From contig CAZICY010000060.1 of assembly GCA_964537955.1 (NCBI GenBank), positions 1 to 8,579 of the forward strand: a stretch of 8,579 bases of DNA, read 5' to 3'. Under the pieces are notes generated by a model. That model did not search any database. It had not been told where the DNA came from and was given only the letters and a program-made list of their open reading frames with translations. Source of the DNA: Mxb001 sp964537955 (lineage in GTDB: Bacteria; Actinomycetota; Actinomycetes; S36-B12). The first letter of the stretch is position 1, and every line of letters begins with the position of its first letter. The position numbers and the translations under genes were made by a program. Positions 1 through 5,862 of this stretch are shown piece after piece.

Positions 1-203
1 CTCACGACAACGACTTGCTCGACCGCCTCTCGTCGGACGCCCGACTCGGTCTCACACGCGAACAACTCGACGCCCTCATTGCCGAGCCGATGGAGTTCAC
101 GGGTGCTGCCCGCGACCAGGTCGCGCGCGTCGCCGATCGCGCCCAGGCAATCGCGGAGGCGCATCCATCGGCAGCGGCGTACTCCCCGGGATCGATCCTC
201 TAG
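1..203 (+). CDS. purB: Adenylosuccinate lyase, C-terminal end (5' partial)
   Basis: This is the last 67 codons of a gene that begins before the window; the reading frame starts at base 3 and ends at TAG 201-203. The visible tail contains NDLLDRL, the run RLGLTREQLDALIAEP, FTGAARDQV and a final AAAYSPGSIL, which I recognise as the C-terminus of actinobacterial adenylosuccinate lyase. The enzyme acts twice in purine metabolism: it splits SAICAR to AICAR plus fumarate, and adenylosuccinate to AMP plus fumarate, in the cytoplasm. The active-site loops lie upstream of the window and cannot be checked. The purC start at the other end supports the call, because purB and purC are often near neighbours in Actinobacteria. 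The next gene is convergent, 39 bases downstream. Confidence 0.88.
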   Translation, partial: HDNDLLDRLSSDARLGLTREQLDALIAEPMEFTGAARDQVARVADRAQAIAEAHPSAAAYSPGSIL

Positions 204-216
204 CGCGACGTGCCCC

Positions 217-237
217 CGAGGGGAATTGCTCCCCGCG
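217..237. terminator. Possible bidirectional hairpin between convergent genes
   Basis: A short inverted repeat fills the gap between the purB stop and the stop of lipoprotein A. The core is GGGGA (220-224), loop ATTGC, TCCCC (230-234), extended by CG/CG after one mismatch. No T-tract follows on either strand, so this would be an atypical terminator. Its position in a convergent gap is the main support. Confidence 0.35.
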
Positions 238-242
238 TCACA

Positions 243-833
243 TCACCCACAGTTCAAGTTCTCACATTTCACAAATACGTAGACCTCGAAGCGCTTGTGG
301 TCATCACTGTCGCTGAGGCGCTCCATCCGGAACTCGAGTTTGGCGCCCTTGACATCGCGGTCCCACCAGTGCTTGGTGCCGACGCTGCAGAATTGCCGCA
401 TGTCGTAGCCGACCGTGGCATTGGGACACCCCATCGTGGGATTGGAAAAGTCAAGTTCGAGACTTGAGCTGTCGGTCTTGAATGGTCCGTAGAAGTTGAA
501 CTCGAGGTCGTCGCTCCCGGCGCTGTCACCCCAGTAAGTGGTGCGCTGTCCGGGGCCGATGGTGCGACCATTGGACCAGTTGGGGTCACCACGGACATAG
601 ATGCGGTAGGTCGCAATCCACTGATCGCTCTGGCGGTGGTAGATCTCGCGGTCGTAGGGGTTGACGAAGGTCGCCTCGACGCCCTTCGTGCCCCAGCCAG
701 CCACCTCGCCGGCGTCCTCCGAGGCGGATTCGATGGGGGCAGGAGACGAGGTCTCGGGTGCGGATGCGCCGGAGCCGCACCCCGCAAGCAGGGCTACGGA
801 CGCGAGGCAGGCGAAGACCGGCAGCAAGCGCAT
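243..833 (-). CDS. Small cysteine-containing lipoprotein A, unknown function
   Basis: A 196-residue predicted lipoprotein. Residues 1-18 are a signal peptide with lipobox LLAGC, giving lipidated Cys19, followed by an Ala/Ser/Pro/Glu-rich tether to about residue 45. The folded part starts at WGTKGVEAT (47-55) and contains GPGQ (93-96), SDDLEF (107-112), DFSNPTMGCPN (128-138) and a DHKRFEVYV stretch near the end. Cysteines 136, 149, 190 and 195 could form two disulfides. I do not recognise the family. It is clearly paralogous to lipoprotein B at 3843-4391, which shares all these blocks and all four cysteines. The alternation of polar and hydrophobic residues suggests a beta-rich fold, which is an inference. 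The ATG at 833 has no clear ribosome site; a -10-like TACGAT ends 6 bases before it, fitting a leaderless message. It is convergent with purB and divergent from the hydrolase at 934. Confidence 0.85.
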   Translation of the reverse strand: MRLLPVFACLASVALLAGCGSGASAPETSSPAPIESASEDAGEVAGWGTKGVEATFVNPYDREIYHRQSDQWIATYRIYVRGDPNWSNGRTIGPGQRTTYWGDSAGSDDLEFNFYGPFKTDSSSLELDFSNPTMGCPNATVGYDMRQFCSVGTKHWWDRDVKGAKLEFRMERLSDSDDHKRFEVYVFVKCENLNCG

Positions 834-839
834 CCTGGC

Positions 840-845
840 ATCGTA
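840..845 (-). promoter_or_regulatory. -10 element of lipoprotein A, leaderless type
   Basis: On the minus strand TACGAT is followed by six bases (GCCAGG) and then the ATG at 833. A TANNNT hexamer 6-7 bases before a start codon is the usual arrangement for leaderless actinobacterial transcripts. No convincing -35 hexamer is visible at the expected spacing. Confidence 0.5.
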
Positions 846-900
846 AGCGGCCGCGCGTCCCCAGGTGAGGTTCGAGTGAGTAATCCGAATATGGGAGAGC

Positions 901-926
901 GATAGTCCGGCCTATCGGCCTATCGT
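901..926 (+). promoter_or_regulatory. Palindrome and tandem repeat covering the -10 of the GDSL hydrolase gene
   Basis: The 101-base divergent gap carries an imperfect 16-base palindrome at 901-916 (GATAG-T-CCGG-C-CTATC, one mismatched pair) and a tandem 8-base repeat CGGCCTAT at 908-915 and 916-923. The second repeat runs into TATCGT (921-926), which ends 7 bases before the GTG at 934 and fits a leaderless -10. A protein bound to the palindrome would sit directly on this promoter, so it is a candidate operator. Which protein binds is unknown. Confidence 0.42.
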
Positions 927-933
927 CACTGAC

Positions 934-2118
934 GTGAACCGTCGCCTGGCCCTTGTCCTCGTCGCCACCGCCGCCGTGGCCCTTGCGGGATGCGCCACTT
1001 CCGCCGCGCCCGCGCCCGTCGAGTCGGCATCCTCCGCCGGTGCACCCGCTGCTCAGTCGCCGACCCCCGAGCCGACGTCCGCTGAGCCGACGCCTGCGCC
1101 CGCGGTCCCGCGGGTCGTCGCGTTGGGCGATAGCTACACGGCGGGCTTTGGCTACTACGACGATGGTGTGGAGTGGGATGACCTCTTCGCGTGCGCTGAC
1201 ACGGAGGAGACGGCTGAGGTCAGGAACAACCCGTGCTCCTCCAATTCCATGCTCCGCGGCATCAAGGGACCACTGGAGTTCGCGCCCGACTACGGCTTCG
1301 CCAACCAGGTCTCCTGGGCCGCGCAGGTCGCCAGCGCTCTTGGCGTCACCCGGGAGACTTCACCTGATCTCTACGCGAATCTCGCGGTCCAAGGATCGAC
1401 CGCGCGGGAATGGGCTGAGGACAAGCTCGTCTTCGAGCAGTTCGGCGGCGCCAACGGACTCGATGCCGTCACCTCACTCGATCCCGATCTCGTGCTCCTC
1501 ACTTTGGGAGGCAACCCGACGCTGTCGAAGGTCCTCCTCGGTGGTGGAGCGCGATGCCAGGAGTTCGACAAGCCTGTCCAGACGGATGCCCTAACCGAGT
1601 GCTTCACGTCGCTCGTCGACGAGGACGGCACGACACCGGCTCTGGCCACGGTCTACGAGCGCCTCCTCGACTCCACGGACGCCCAGGTGATGGTGCTCAC
1701 CTATCCCCAGGTGATCCCGCAATTAGGCCTCACGCTCGGGGGATGGTCGCCGGAGGCACTGCTCGTCGCGCGCGATGCGCTCAACACCGCGGTCATGAAG
1801 GCTGTTCTCGAGGTGCGCAAGGAGCATTCCGAGGGCGTGCGCCTACTCACCGCGGACCCGGAGTTCGCCGTCGGCCTGCCACCGGGCGACTACGTCTCCG
1901 AGAGTGACTGCTTCGGCCGCGCTCAGGCCAAGGACGGCACGGACGGCCCCAGCAACCAATCGACGCTCACGCAGGAACTCTTCGGTGAGGAATACGCGGA
2001 GTCTGGCTGGTGCGCAGGCCCGCCGTGGACGATCCCATCCGACACGGGCGTGCACCCCAATGTCAGGGGGTACGCCGAGCTTGCCCGCGTCGCGCTCGCC
2101 GGCCTAGGGCGCAACTAA
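934..2118 (+). CDS. SGNH/GDSL-family lipoprotein hydrolase (esterase/lipase-like)
   Basis: A 394-residue exported hydrolase. Residues 1-19 are a lipoprotein signal peptide with lipobox ALAGC (lipidated Cys20), then a Pro/Ala/Ser/Thr-rich tether to about residue 58. The SGNH blocks are in order: ALGDSYTAG with nucleophile Ser67; AVQGSTA with Gly154 as likely oxyanion residue; TLGGNP with Asn194; and DTGVHPN with Asp370 and His374 completing the triad. Six further cysteines (87, 101, 208, 223, 326, 360) are spaced as three likely disulfide pairs, as in secreted actinobacterial SGNH esterases. The substrate cannot be read from sequence; acyl esters of lipids or glycans are typical of the family. 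Block III has Pro after GGN where Asp is commoner. The GTG start is chosen because the signal peptide begins there and a -10 lies 7 bases upstream. It diverges from lipoprotein A. Confidence 0.88.
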   Translation: MNRRLALVLVATAAVALAGCATSAAPAPVESASSAGAPAAQSPTPEPTSAEPTPAPAVPRVVALGDSYTAGFGYYDDGVEWDDLFACADTEETAEVRNNPCSSNSMLRGIKGPLEFAPDYGFANQVSWAAQVASALGVTRETSPDLYANLAVQGSTAREWAEDKLVFEQFGGANGLDAVTSLDPDLVLLTLGGNPTLSKVLLGGGARCQEFDKPVQTDALTECFTSLVDEDGTTPALATVYERLLDSTDAQVMVLTYPQVIPQLGLTLGGWSPEALLVARDALNTAVMKAVLEVRKEHSEGVRLLTADPEFAVGLPPGDYVSESDCFGRAQAKDGTDGPSNQSTLTQELFGEEYAESGWCAGPPWTIPSDTGVHPNVRGYAELARVALAGLGRN

Positions 2119-2120
2119 CC

Positions 2121-2257
2121 ATGCATCGCACCGCGGTCGCTGTCGTTGCCGCCGTGACTTCAACTTCCCCTGGATATCCCTGGTGGTGGAGAGTGACTTC
2201 CCTTGGCAGTCTCGGGCGAAGTACTGGCTCAAGGGCACCGCGTCGATGCGGTACTAG
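2121..2257 (+). pseudogene. Eroded relic of a small secreted-protein gene
   Basis: Two coding-looking pieces in different frames lie in the 148-base gap between the hydrolase and peptidase genes. Bases 2121-2156 read as a signal-peptide-like start, MHRTAVAVVAAV. Bases 2156-2257 in another frame read 33 codons ending in TAG, containing DFNFPW, SDFPWQSR and AKYWLKG. This second frame is rich in F, W, Y, I and K, and 29 of its 33 codons end in G or C, matching real genes here and unlike chance frames in GC-rich DNA. The simplest reading is a gene that lost its middle, leaving its first and last codons. I cannot identify the parent. Its TAG stop is the first half of the TAGAGT promoter hexamer of the next gene. 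Confidence 0.45.
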
Positions 2258-2260
2258 AGT
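2255..2260 (+). promoter_or_regulatory. -10 element of the peptidase gene, leaderless type
   Basis: TAGAGT is followed by six bases (GCCCGT) and the ATG at 2267. There is no Shine-Dalgarno-like sequence before that ATG, which agrees with a leaderless message. No clear -35 is present. Confidence 0.5.
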
Positions 2261-2266
2261 GCCCGT

Positions 2267-3748
2267 ATGAAGGCGCTCCTCGCGTGCATCGTCGCCATGT
2301 CTGCCGTGCTCGCTCCCTCAGCCGCGAGTGCAGTGCCGTTGTCTGTCCCGGCCTCGGTCGATGCGCTGGACTCAATCGATGCGTCTGCCGAGACGCTGGC
2401 CTGGAGGCCATGCGAGGGACCCAAGGGTGCGCAGTGCGCAGAGATCCAGGTCTCCGGCCGCGACACAGGAGACTGGACCATCCCCGTCATGAGGCTGCCG
2501 GCCACCGGCAAGCGCATCGGTGTCCTCTTCACCAACCCCGGTGGCCCTGGAATTTCCGGCGTGGGCTACCTGCGCAACTGGGGCGACACACTGGCGCGAC
2601 TGCGTGTGTCGTACGACGTCGTGAGCTTCGATCCGCCGGGCATGGGCGGGAGCGTCCCGGCGGCCACCTGCCTCTCCGAGGCTCAGAAGGCCGCGATCCG
2701 GGATCAGCCCAGCGCACCCCGCGGTCGCGCGGAGCGACAGACGGCGTACCAGCTCGCCCGCCTCATCGGCGATGCGTGCGAGTCCCTGCTTGGCGCGGCG
2801 CTCGAGAACGTCAGCACCGTTAACGCCGCCGCCGTCATGGATGCGATCCGAGCGGCGCTCGGCGAACGCCGCATCTCCTACCTTGGCTTCTCCTATGGGA
2901 CGTTGCTGGGCACGGTCTATGCCGAGCGCTACCCGGACCGCACCTGGCGCTTTGTGCTCGATGGTGCGATGGATCCGGCCCTCGGCTACGACCGCGTGCG
3001 CCGTGACCAGGCAGTCGCTCTCGACAAAGCGACCCGTCGCTTCAGCAAGGACTGCCCCCAACATCGCAACTGCCCGCTCACGGGTGATCCGGCCCAGGAC
3101 ATGCGCACCCTCGCGGACTTCGTCGACGCTCTCGATGAGAAGCCGTACCGTCACAACGGCAAAGAGTTGTCGGGCCTTCGTGCCCTCAACCTCATCCAGT
3201 CGTCGATGTACTACCCGCCGTATGGCTGGCGTGTGCTGCGCGGGGTCTTGGGACCTGCACTGATGGACGGCAACCTCAAGCCCTTCCTCAGGGCGGCGTA
3301 CTCGCCGGACAACATGGTCAATCCCGCGGATCCCGAGTATCTGTCGGTCGTGTGCGAGGACCTTGCCACAACGCGCGACCCGTCGGTCATTCCGCGAAAG
3401 GCGCGCCACTGGGCAGAACTCGCACCACTCAACGGTGCTAGTCGCGCGTGGTCCACGGCGCCGTGTGCCACGTGGCCCACGCGTCAACCTGCGCTGCCCG
3501 CACAACTTGACGCTGCGGGCTCCGGACCGATCCTGGTGATCGGCACGACTTATGACCCGGCAACGCCGGTGAAGTGGGCGAAGGGCTTGAGCGCGATGCT
3601 GGACAACAGCTACTACCTCGAGTGGCAGGGCGATGGGCATCTGGCCTATGACGGCGATCGCGGTGGGCCGTGCGTCACGCGAGTCGTCGACACGTTCCTG
3701 CTCAAGGGTGTGCGGCCTGCCCAGGAGACGATCTGTCGGGCGGTCTAG
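2267..3748 (+). CDS. Secreted alpha/beta hydrolase, tripeptidyl aminopeptidase-like (S33 family)
   Basis: A 493-residue secreted protein. Residues 1-22 form a Sec signal peptide ending in an AxA-type site (SAASA-VP) with no lipobox cysteine, so the enzyme is probably released. The fold follows the actinobacterial tripeptidyl aminopeptidase pattern: FTNPGGPG (88-95) before the oxyanion hole, nucleophile elbow GFSYG with Ser209, a helical cap region, then the C-terminal TAP-like part with Asp430 in TTYDPATP and His458 in GDGHLAY. Ten mature cysteines (49/57, 135/171, 263/269, 363/400, 469/490) fall into likely disulfide pairs, as expected outside the cell. Members of this family remove N-terminal peptides from proteins; some are esterases, so the substrate is open. 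Length is typical. The ATG has a leaderless -10 six bases ahead. It faces lipoprotein B convergently and its stop overlaps a subtilase relic on the other strand. Confidence 0.88.
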   Translation: MKALLACIVAMSAVLAPSAASAVPLSVPASVDALDSIDASAETLAWRPCEGPKGAQCAEIQVSGRDTGDWTIPVMRLPATGKRIGVLFTNPGGPGISGVGYLRNWGDTLARLRVSYDVVSFDPPGMGGSVPAATCLSEAQKAAIRDQPSAPRGRAERQTAYQLARLIGDACESLLGAALENVSTVNAAAVMDAIRAALGERRISYLGFSYGTLLGTVYAERYPDRTWRFVLDGAMDPALGYDRVRRDQAVALDKATRRFSKDCPQHRNCPLTGDPAQDMRTLADFVDALDEKPYRHNGKELSGLRALNLIQSSMYYPPYGWRVLRGVLGPALMDGNLKPFLRAAYSPDNMVNPADPEYLSVVCEDLATTRDPSVIPRKARHWAELAPLNGASRAWSTAPCATWPTRQPALPAQLDAAGSGPILVIGTTYDPATPVKWAKGLSAMLDNSYYLEWQGDGHLAYDGDRGGPCVTRVVDTFLLKGVRPAQETICRAV

Positions 3749-3822
3749 CCCTTCCAGGCCCTCGCTGCGTCCACGGGCGCCGATCCGAGCTTGTCTGGCT
3801 GCGCGAGACTCGCCTGAAAGGC
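3745..3822 (-). pseudogene. Relic of the C-terminus of a second subtilase
   Basis: Read on the minus strand, this stretch ends in VDAARAWKG-stop, while the intact protease at 4453-5862 ends in VDAARAWKP-stop. At DNA level the first 32 bases from the stop (3745-3776 against 4453-4484) agree at 28 positions, including a run of 15. Further upstream the relic reads FQASLAQPDK, which resembles LQANPALVGQPDE at residues 406-418 of the intact protease, with about 35 residues missing between the two blocks. No start or catalytic region is present. It therefore looks like the tail of a former protease copy, trimmed by deletion. Its stop shares a CTAG palindrome with the stop of the peptidase gene on the other strand. 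Confidence 0.55.
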
Positions 3823-3842
3823 CTTGCGGCCCCGGGTAGGAG

Positions 3843-4391
3843 CTAGCTGCAGTCGAATCGCGGGTAGCAGCGGATTGTCTGGATCGTGACGGTGAAGCGC
3901 TTGTTGTCGCGGGAGTCACCTTCGCGCTTTACGAGGAACACAACGCCGTTCTCGGTGACACCATTGATGATCCGCGTTTCCTCCCTCCCGACATCGCAGT
4001 AGGTATCCCCACCTTGCATGTCAAAGGTGAGGTTGAGGTTGGGGCATCCCACGGAAGGGTTGGAGAAATCCATCTCGATGTTGCCGCCGTCACGTGGATG
4101 CACGAATTTCAACTCGAGGTCATCGGTGACGGTGCTCTCCCCCTGGAAGGTCGTGCTCTGGCCGACGGCGAGGTCTCGGCAGTCATTCGTTCGGCGATTG
4201 CATAGTCGGATTGCCGCACCATTTTCATCCGCATTGCGCACGGTCGCCTCGACGCCCTTGGTACCCCACCACGCTGCTGGGGCTCCCGACTCGGTCTCCG
4301 AAGCGATGGGAGCGGCGCTCGAACCACATGCGGCAAGCAGGGCAGCAGCAGCGAGGACTGCCGCACCGGGGAAGAGTTGGTGTGGCGTCAT
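3843..4391 (-). CDS. Small cysteine-rich lipoprotein B, paralogue of A, unknown function
   Basis: A 182-residue predicted lipoprotein, last gene of the two-component/protease operon. The signal peptide ends in lipobox LLAAC (lipidated Cys22), with a short tether to about residue 40. The folded part begins WWGTKGVEAT (41-50) and continues with VGQSTTF, DDLELKF and MDFSNPSVGCPN (107-118). Cysteines 116, 132, 175 and 181 match 136, 149, 190 and 195 of lipoprotein A; B has an extra pair, Cys64 and Cys71. The best-conserved DNA block (4242-4268) matches 25 of 27 bases with 669-695 in A. I do not recognise the family. The ATG at 4391 is the only start after an in-frame stop at 4438-4440. The 61-base gap after the protease allows co-transcription; TACGGT on the minus strand at 4442-4447 could add an internal promoter with a leader of about 45 bases. 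Confidence 0.84.
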   Translation of the reverse strand: MTPHQLFPGAAVLAAAALLAACGSSAAPIASETESGAPAAWWGTKGVEATVRNADENGAAIRLCNRRTNDCRDLAVGQSTTFQGESTVTDDLELKFVHPRDGGNIEMDFSNPSVGCPNLNLTFDMQGGDTYCDVGREETRIINGVTENGVVFLVKREGDSRDNKRFTVTIQTIRCYPRFDCS

Positions 4392-4452
4392 GTGCCAAGG
4401 GTCGCACGCCTGGTCAGGCGAGGATGTTCGTGCGTGAGTTCACCGTATGTCG

Positions 4453-5862
4453 CTAGGGCTTCCAGGCCCTCGCCGCGTCGACGGCCATGGGAGCCGCGAC
4501 GAAGCCCCATCCGGTGGCGTCATTGGGTACGCCGTCCACGGCGTCGGGCGGAGCGCCGCACTGGAGATCACCCAGCGGTAGTGCCGTGTCGCGCATGAGT
4601 CGCGTGACCTCGTCGGGCTGTCCGACGAGGGCGGGATTGGCCTGCAGCATGAGCGCAGCCACACCCGCGACGAGCGGAGCGGCAAAGGACGTCCCGGAGA
4701 TCGCCTGGTAGGTCCCGTCCATGGTGGCGGTGACGACGTTGTCGCCGGGTGCGACGACGTCAGGGGCGATGCGCCCGTCCGTGGCCGGACCGCGCGCCGA
4801 GAACTCGGCGAGCTCACCCTCCTGAGTGGTCGCGCCGACGCTGAGGAAGGAGTCGCCTTCTCCCGCCGGGCTCGCCGTCTCGCATTCGGGACCGTCGTTG
4901 CCGGCGGCGTAGACCTGGAGGATTCCCGACGCGGCCAGAGCCTCGCTCGCGCGCTTCATCGGCTCGTCATCCGCGCTGCGCACCCATGAGGAATTGATGA
5001 TCTGTGGTCGGAGATCCGGGCGAGGATCTCGCTCATCGAGTGTCGTCGGCGCAAGCATGAACTGCATTGCGTGCACGACTCCCGACAGCGGGCACCCTCC
5101 CTCGCTGCACGCGATGCCGGCAATCCAGTCAGCTCCCGTGGCCACGCCTATCACATCTCCGACGGCGAGGCCCGCCACCGCCGTGCCGTGGCCGGCGAGG
5201 TCGACCGGCTGCTCGCGGTAGGCACGCAGGGGACTCCACCAGTTGTAGTTGTGGTCGCCATCGCGCCCGCGGTAGCCGTCGACGAGCGACTCGTGTTTGA
5301 AGGCCACGCCCGTGTCGATGATCCCGATGGTCACTCCCGCGCCATCGATGCCCTCGGCATGCACCTCGTTGACCCCGAGCGCATCCACCTCCCAGCCGCC
5401 GTCACCGGGCTCGGGGAAGGGAGGGGATGTCGACTCCGGATCATCGATCCCGTCGGGCACTTCCTCCTTCCACACCTTCTGCACGCCGGGTAGTTGTGCG
5501 AGTTCGTTGCCGAGGTCTTCTGTGCCGGCGAAGACGAGGGCGTTCGAGATCCACAGCGATACATAGCGCGCGTCCGCCGCTTCCGCGGCTGCGATGGAAG
5601 CAGCCTGCGAGGCGGCCGCCGTCTCCTGGAGCAGGCGCACGACTTCGCTCCCGCGCTCGTCCCAGTCGGCGATCGTCTCTGTGCCGGTCAGGTCTGCCTT
5701 GTCGGTGAATTGCACGACGAAGAGATCGTCGCCGGGCTGGAGAGAGGCGGATTCGTAGTCGCTGCGCACCCCCGAGTCGATCGTGGGAGCCGACTGCCCG
5801 CACGCGCCGAGCAGCACGCATGTCGCGGCGACAAGTCCGGCGAAAGGCGGCGTAGCTCTCAT
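4453..5862 (-). CDS. Subtilisin-family (S8) lipoprotein protease, bacillopeptidase F-like
   Basis: A 469-residue membrane-anchored serine protease. Lipobox LLGAC gives lipidated Cys21. Residues about 45-135 look like an inhibitor-I9-type propeptide (DDLFVVQF, then LWISNALVFAG and LAQLPGVQKV), so it is probably made as a zymogen. The catalytic domain holds Asp183 (IIDTG), His225 (AGHGTAVAG), oxyanion Asn322 (AAGNDGPE) and Ser392 (SGTSFAAP), all intact. The YRGRDGDHNYNWW stretch and the spacing around GHGT resemble the bacillopeptidase F subgroup of S8; this is from memory of the family. It should act on the outer face of the membrane on unknown proteins. Its ATG overlaps the kinase TGA as ATGA, predicting translational coupling. 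Lipoprotein B follows in the operon and is a candidate substrate or partner, which is inference. Confidence 0.9.
   Translation of the reverse strand: MRATPPFAGLVAATCVLLGACGQSAPTIDSGVRSDYESASLQPGDDLFVVQFTDKADLTGTETIADWDERGSEVVRLLQETAAASQAASIAAAEAADARYVSLWISNALVFAGTEDLGNELAQLPGVQKVWKEEVPDGIDDPESTSPPFPEPGDGGWEVDALGVNEVHAEGIDGAGVTIGIIDTGVAFKHESLVDGYRGRDGDHNYNWWSPLRAYREQPVDLAGHGTAVAGLAVGDVIGVATGADWIAGIACSEGGCPLSGVVHAMQFMLAPTTLDERDPRPDLRPQIINSSWVRSADDEPMKRASEALAASGILQVYAAGNDGPECETASPAGEGDSFLSVGATTQEGELAEFSARGPATDGRIAPDVVAPGDNVVTATMDGTYQAISGTSFAAPLVAGVAALMLQANPALVGQPDEVTRLMRDTALPLGDLQCGAPPDAVDGVPNDATGWGFVAAPMAVDAARAWKP

Noticed and set aside
953..1594. A 213-codon plus-strand frame inside the GDSL hydrolase gene
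   Set aside because: It is Arg/Ser/Pro-rich and out of frame with all SGNH motifs.
2121..2270. A 49-codon peptide gene overlapping the peptidase ATG as ATGA
   Set aside because: Only its first dozen residues look protein-like; the better coding signal after that is in another frame, so it is treated as a relic.
3841..3848. AGCTAGCT palindrome at the end of lipoprotein B
   Set aside because: Eight bases, partly set by the stop and last codons, with no repeat elsewhere to suggest a site.
2372..3919. A 515-codon open frame on the minus strand opposite the peptidase gene
   Set aside because: It is Arg/Ala/Gly-rich with no recognisable motif and is a mirror of a well-supported gene with intact catalytic residues; long antisense frames are common in GC-rich DNA.
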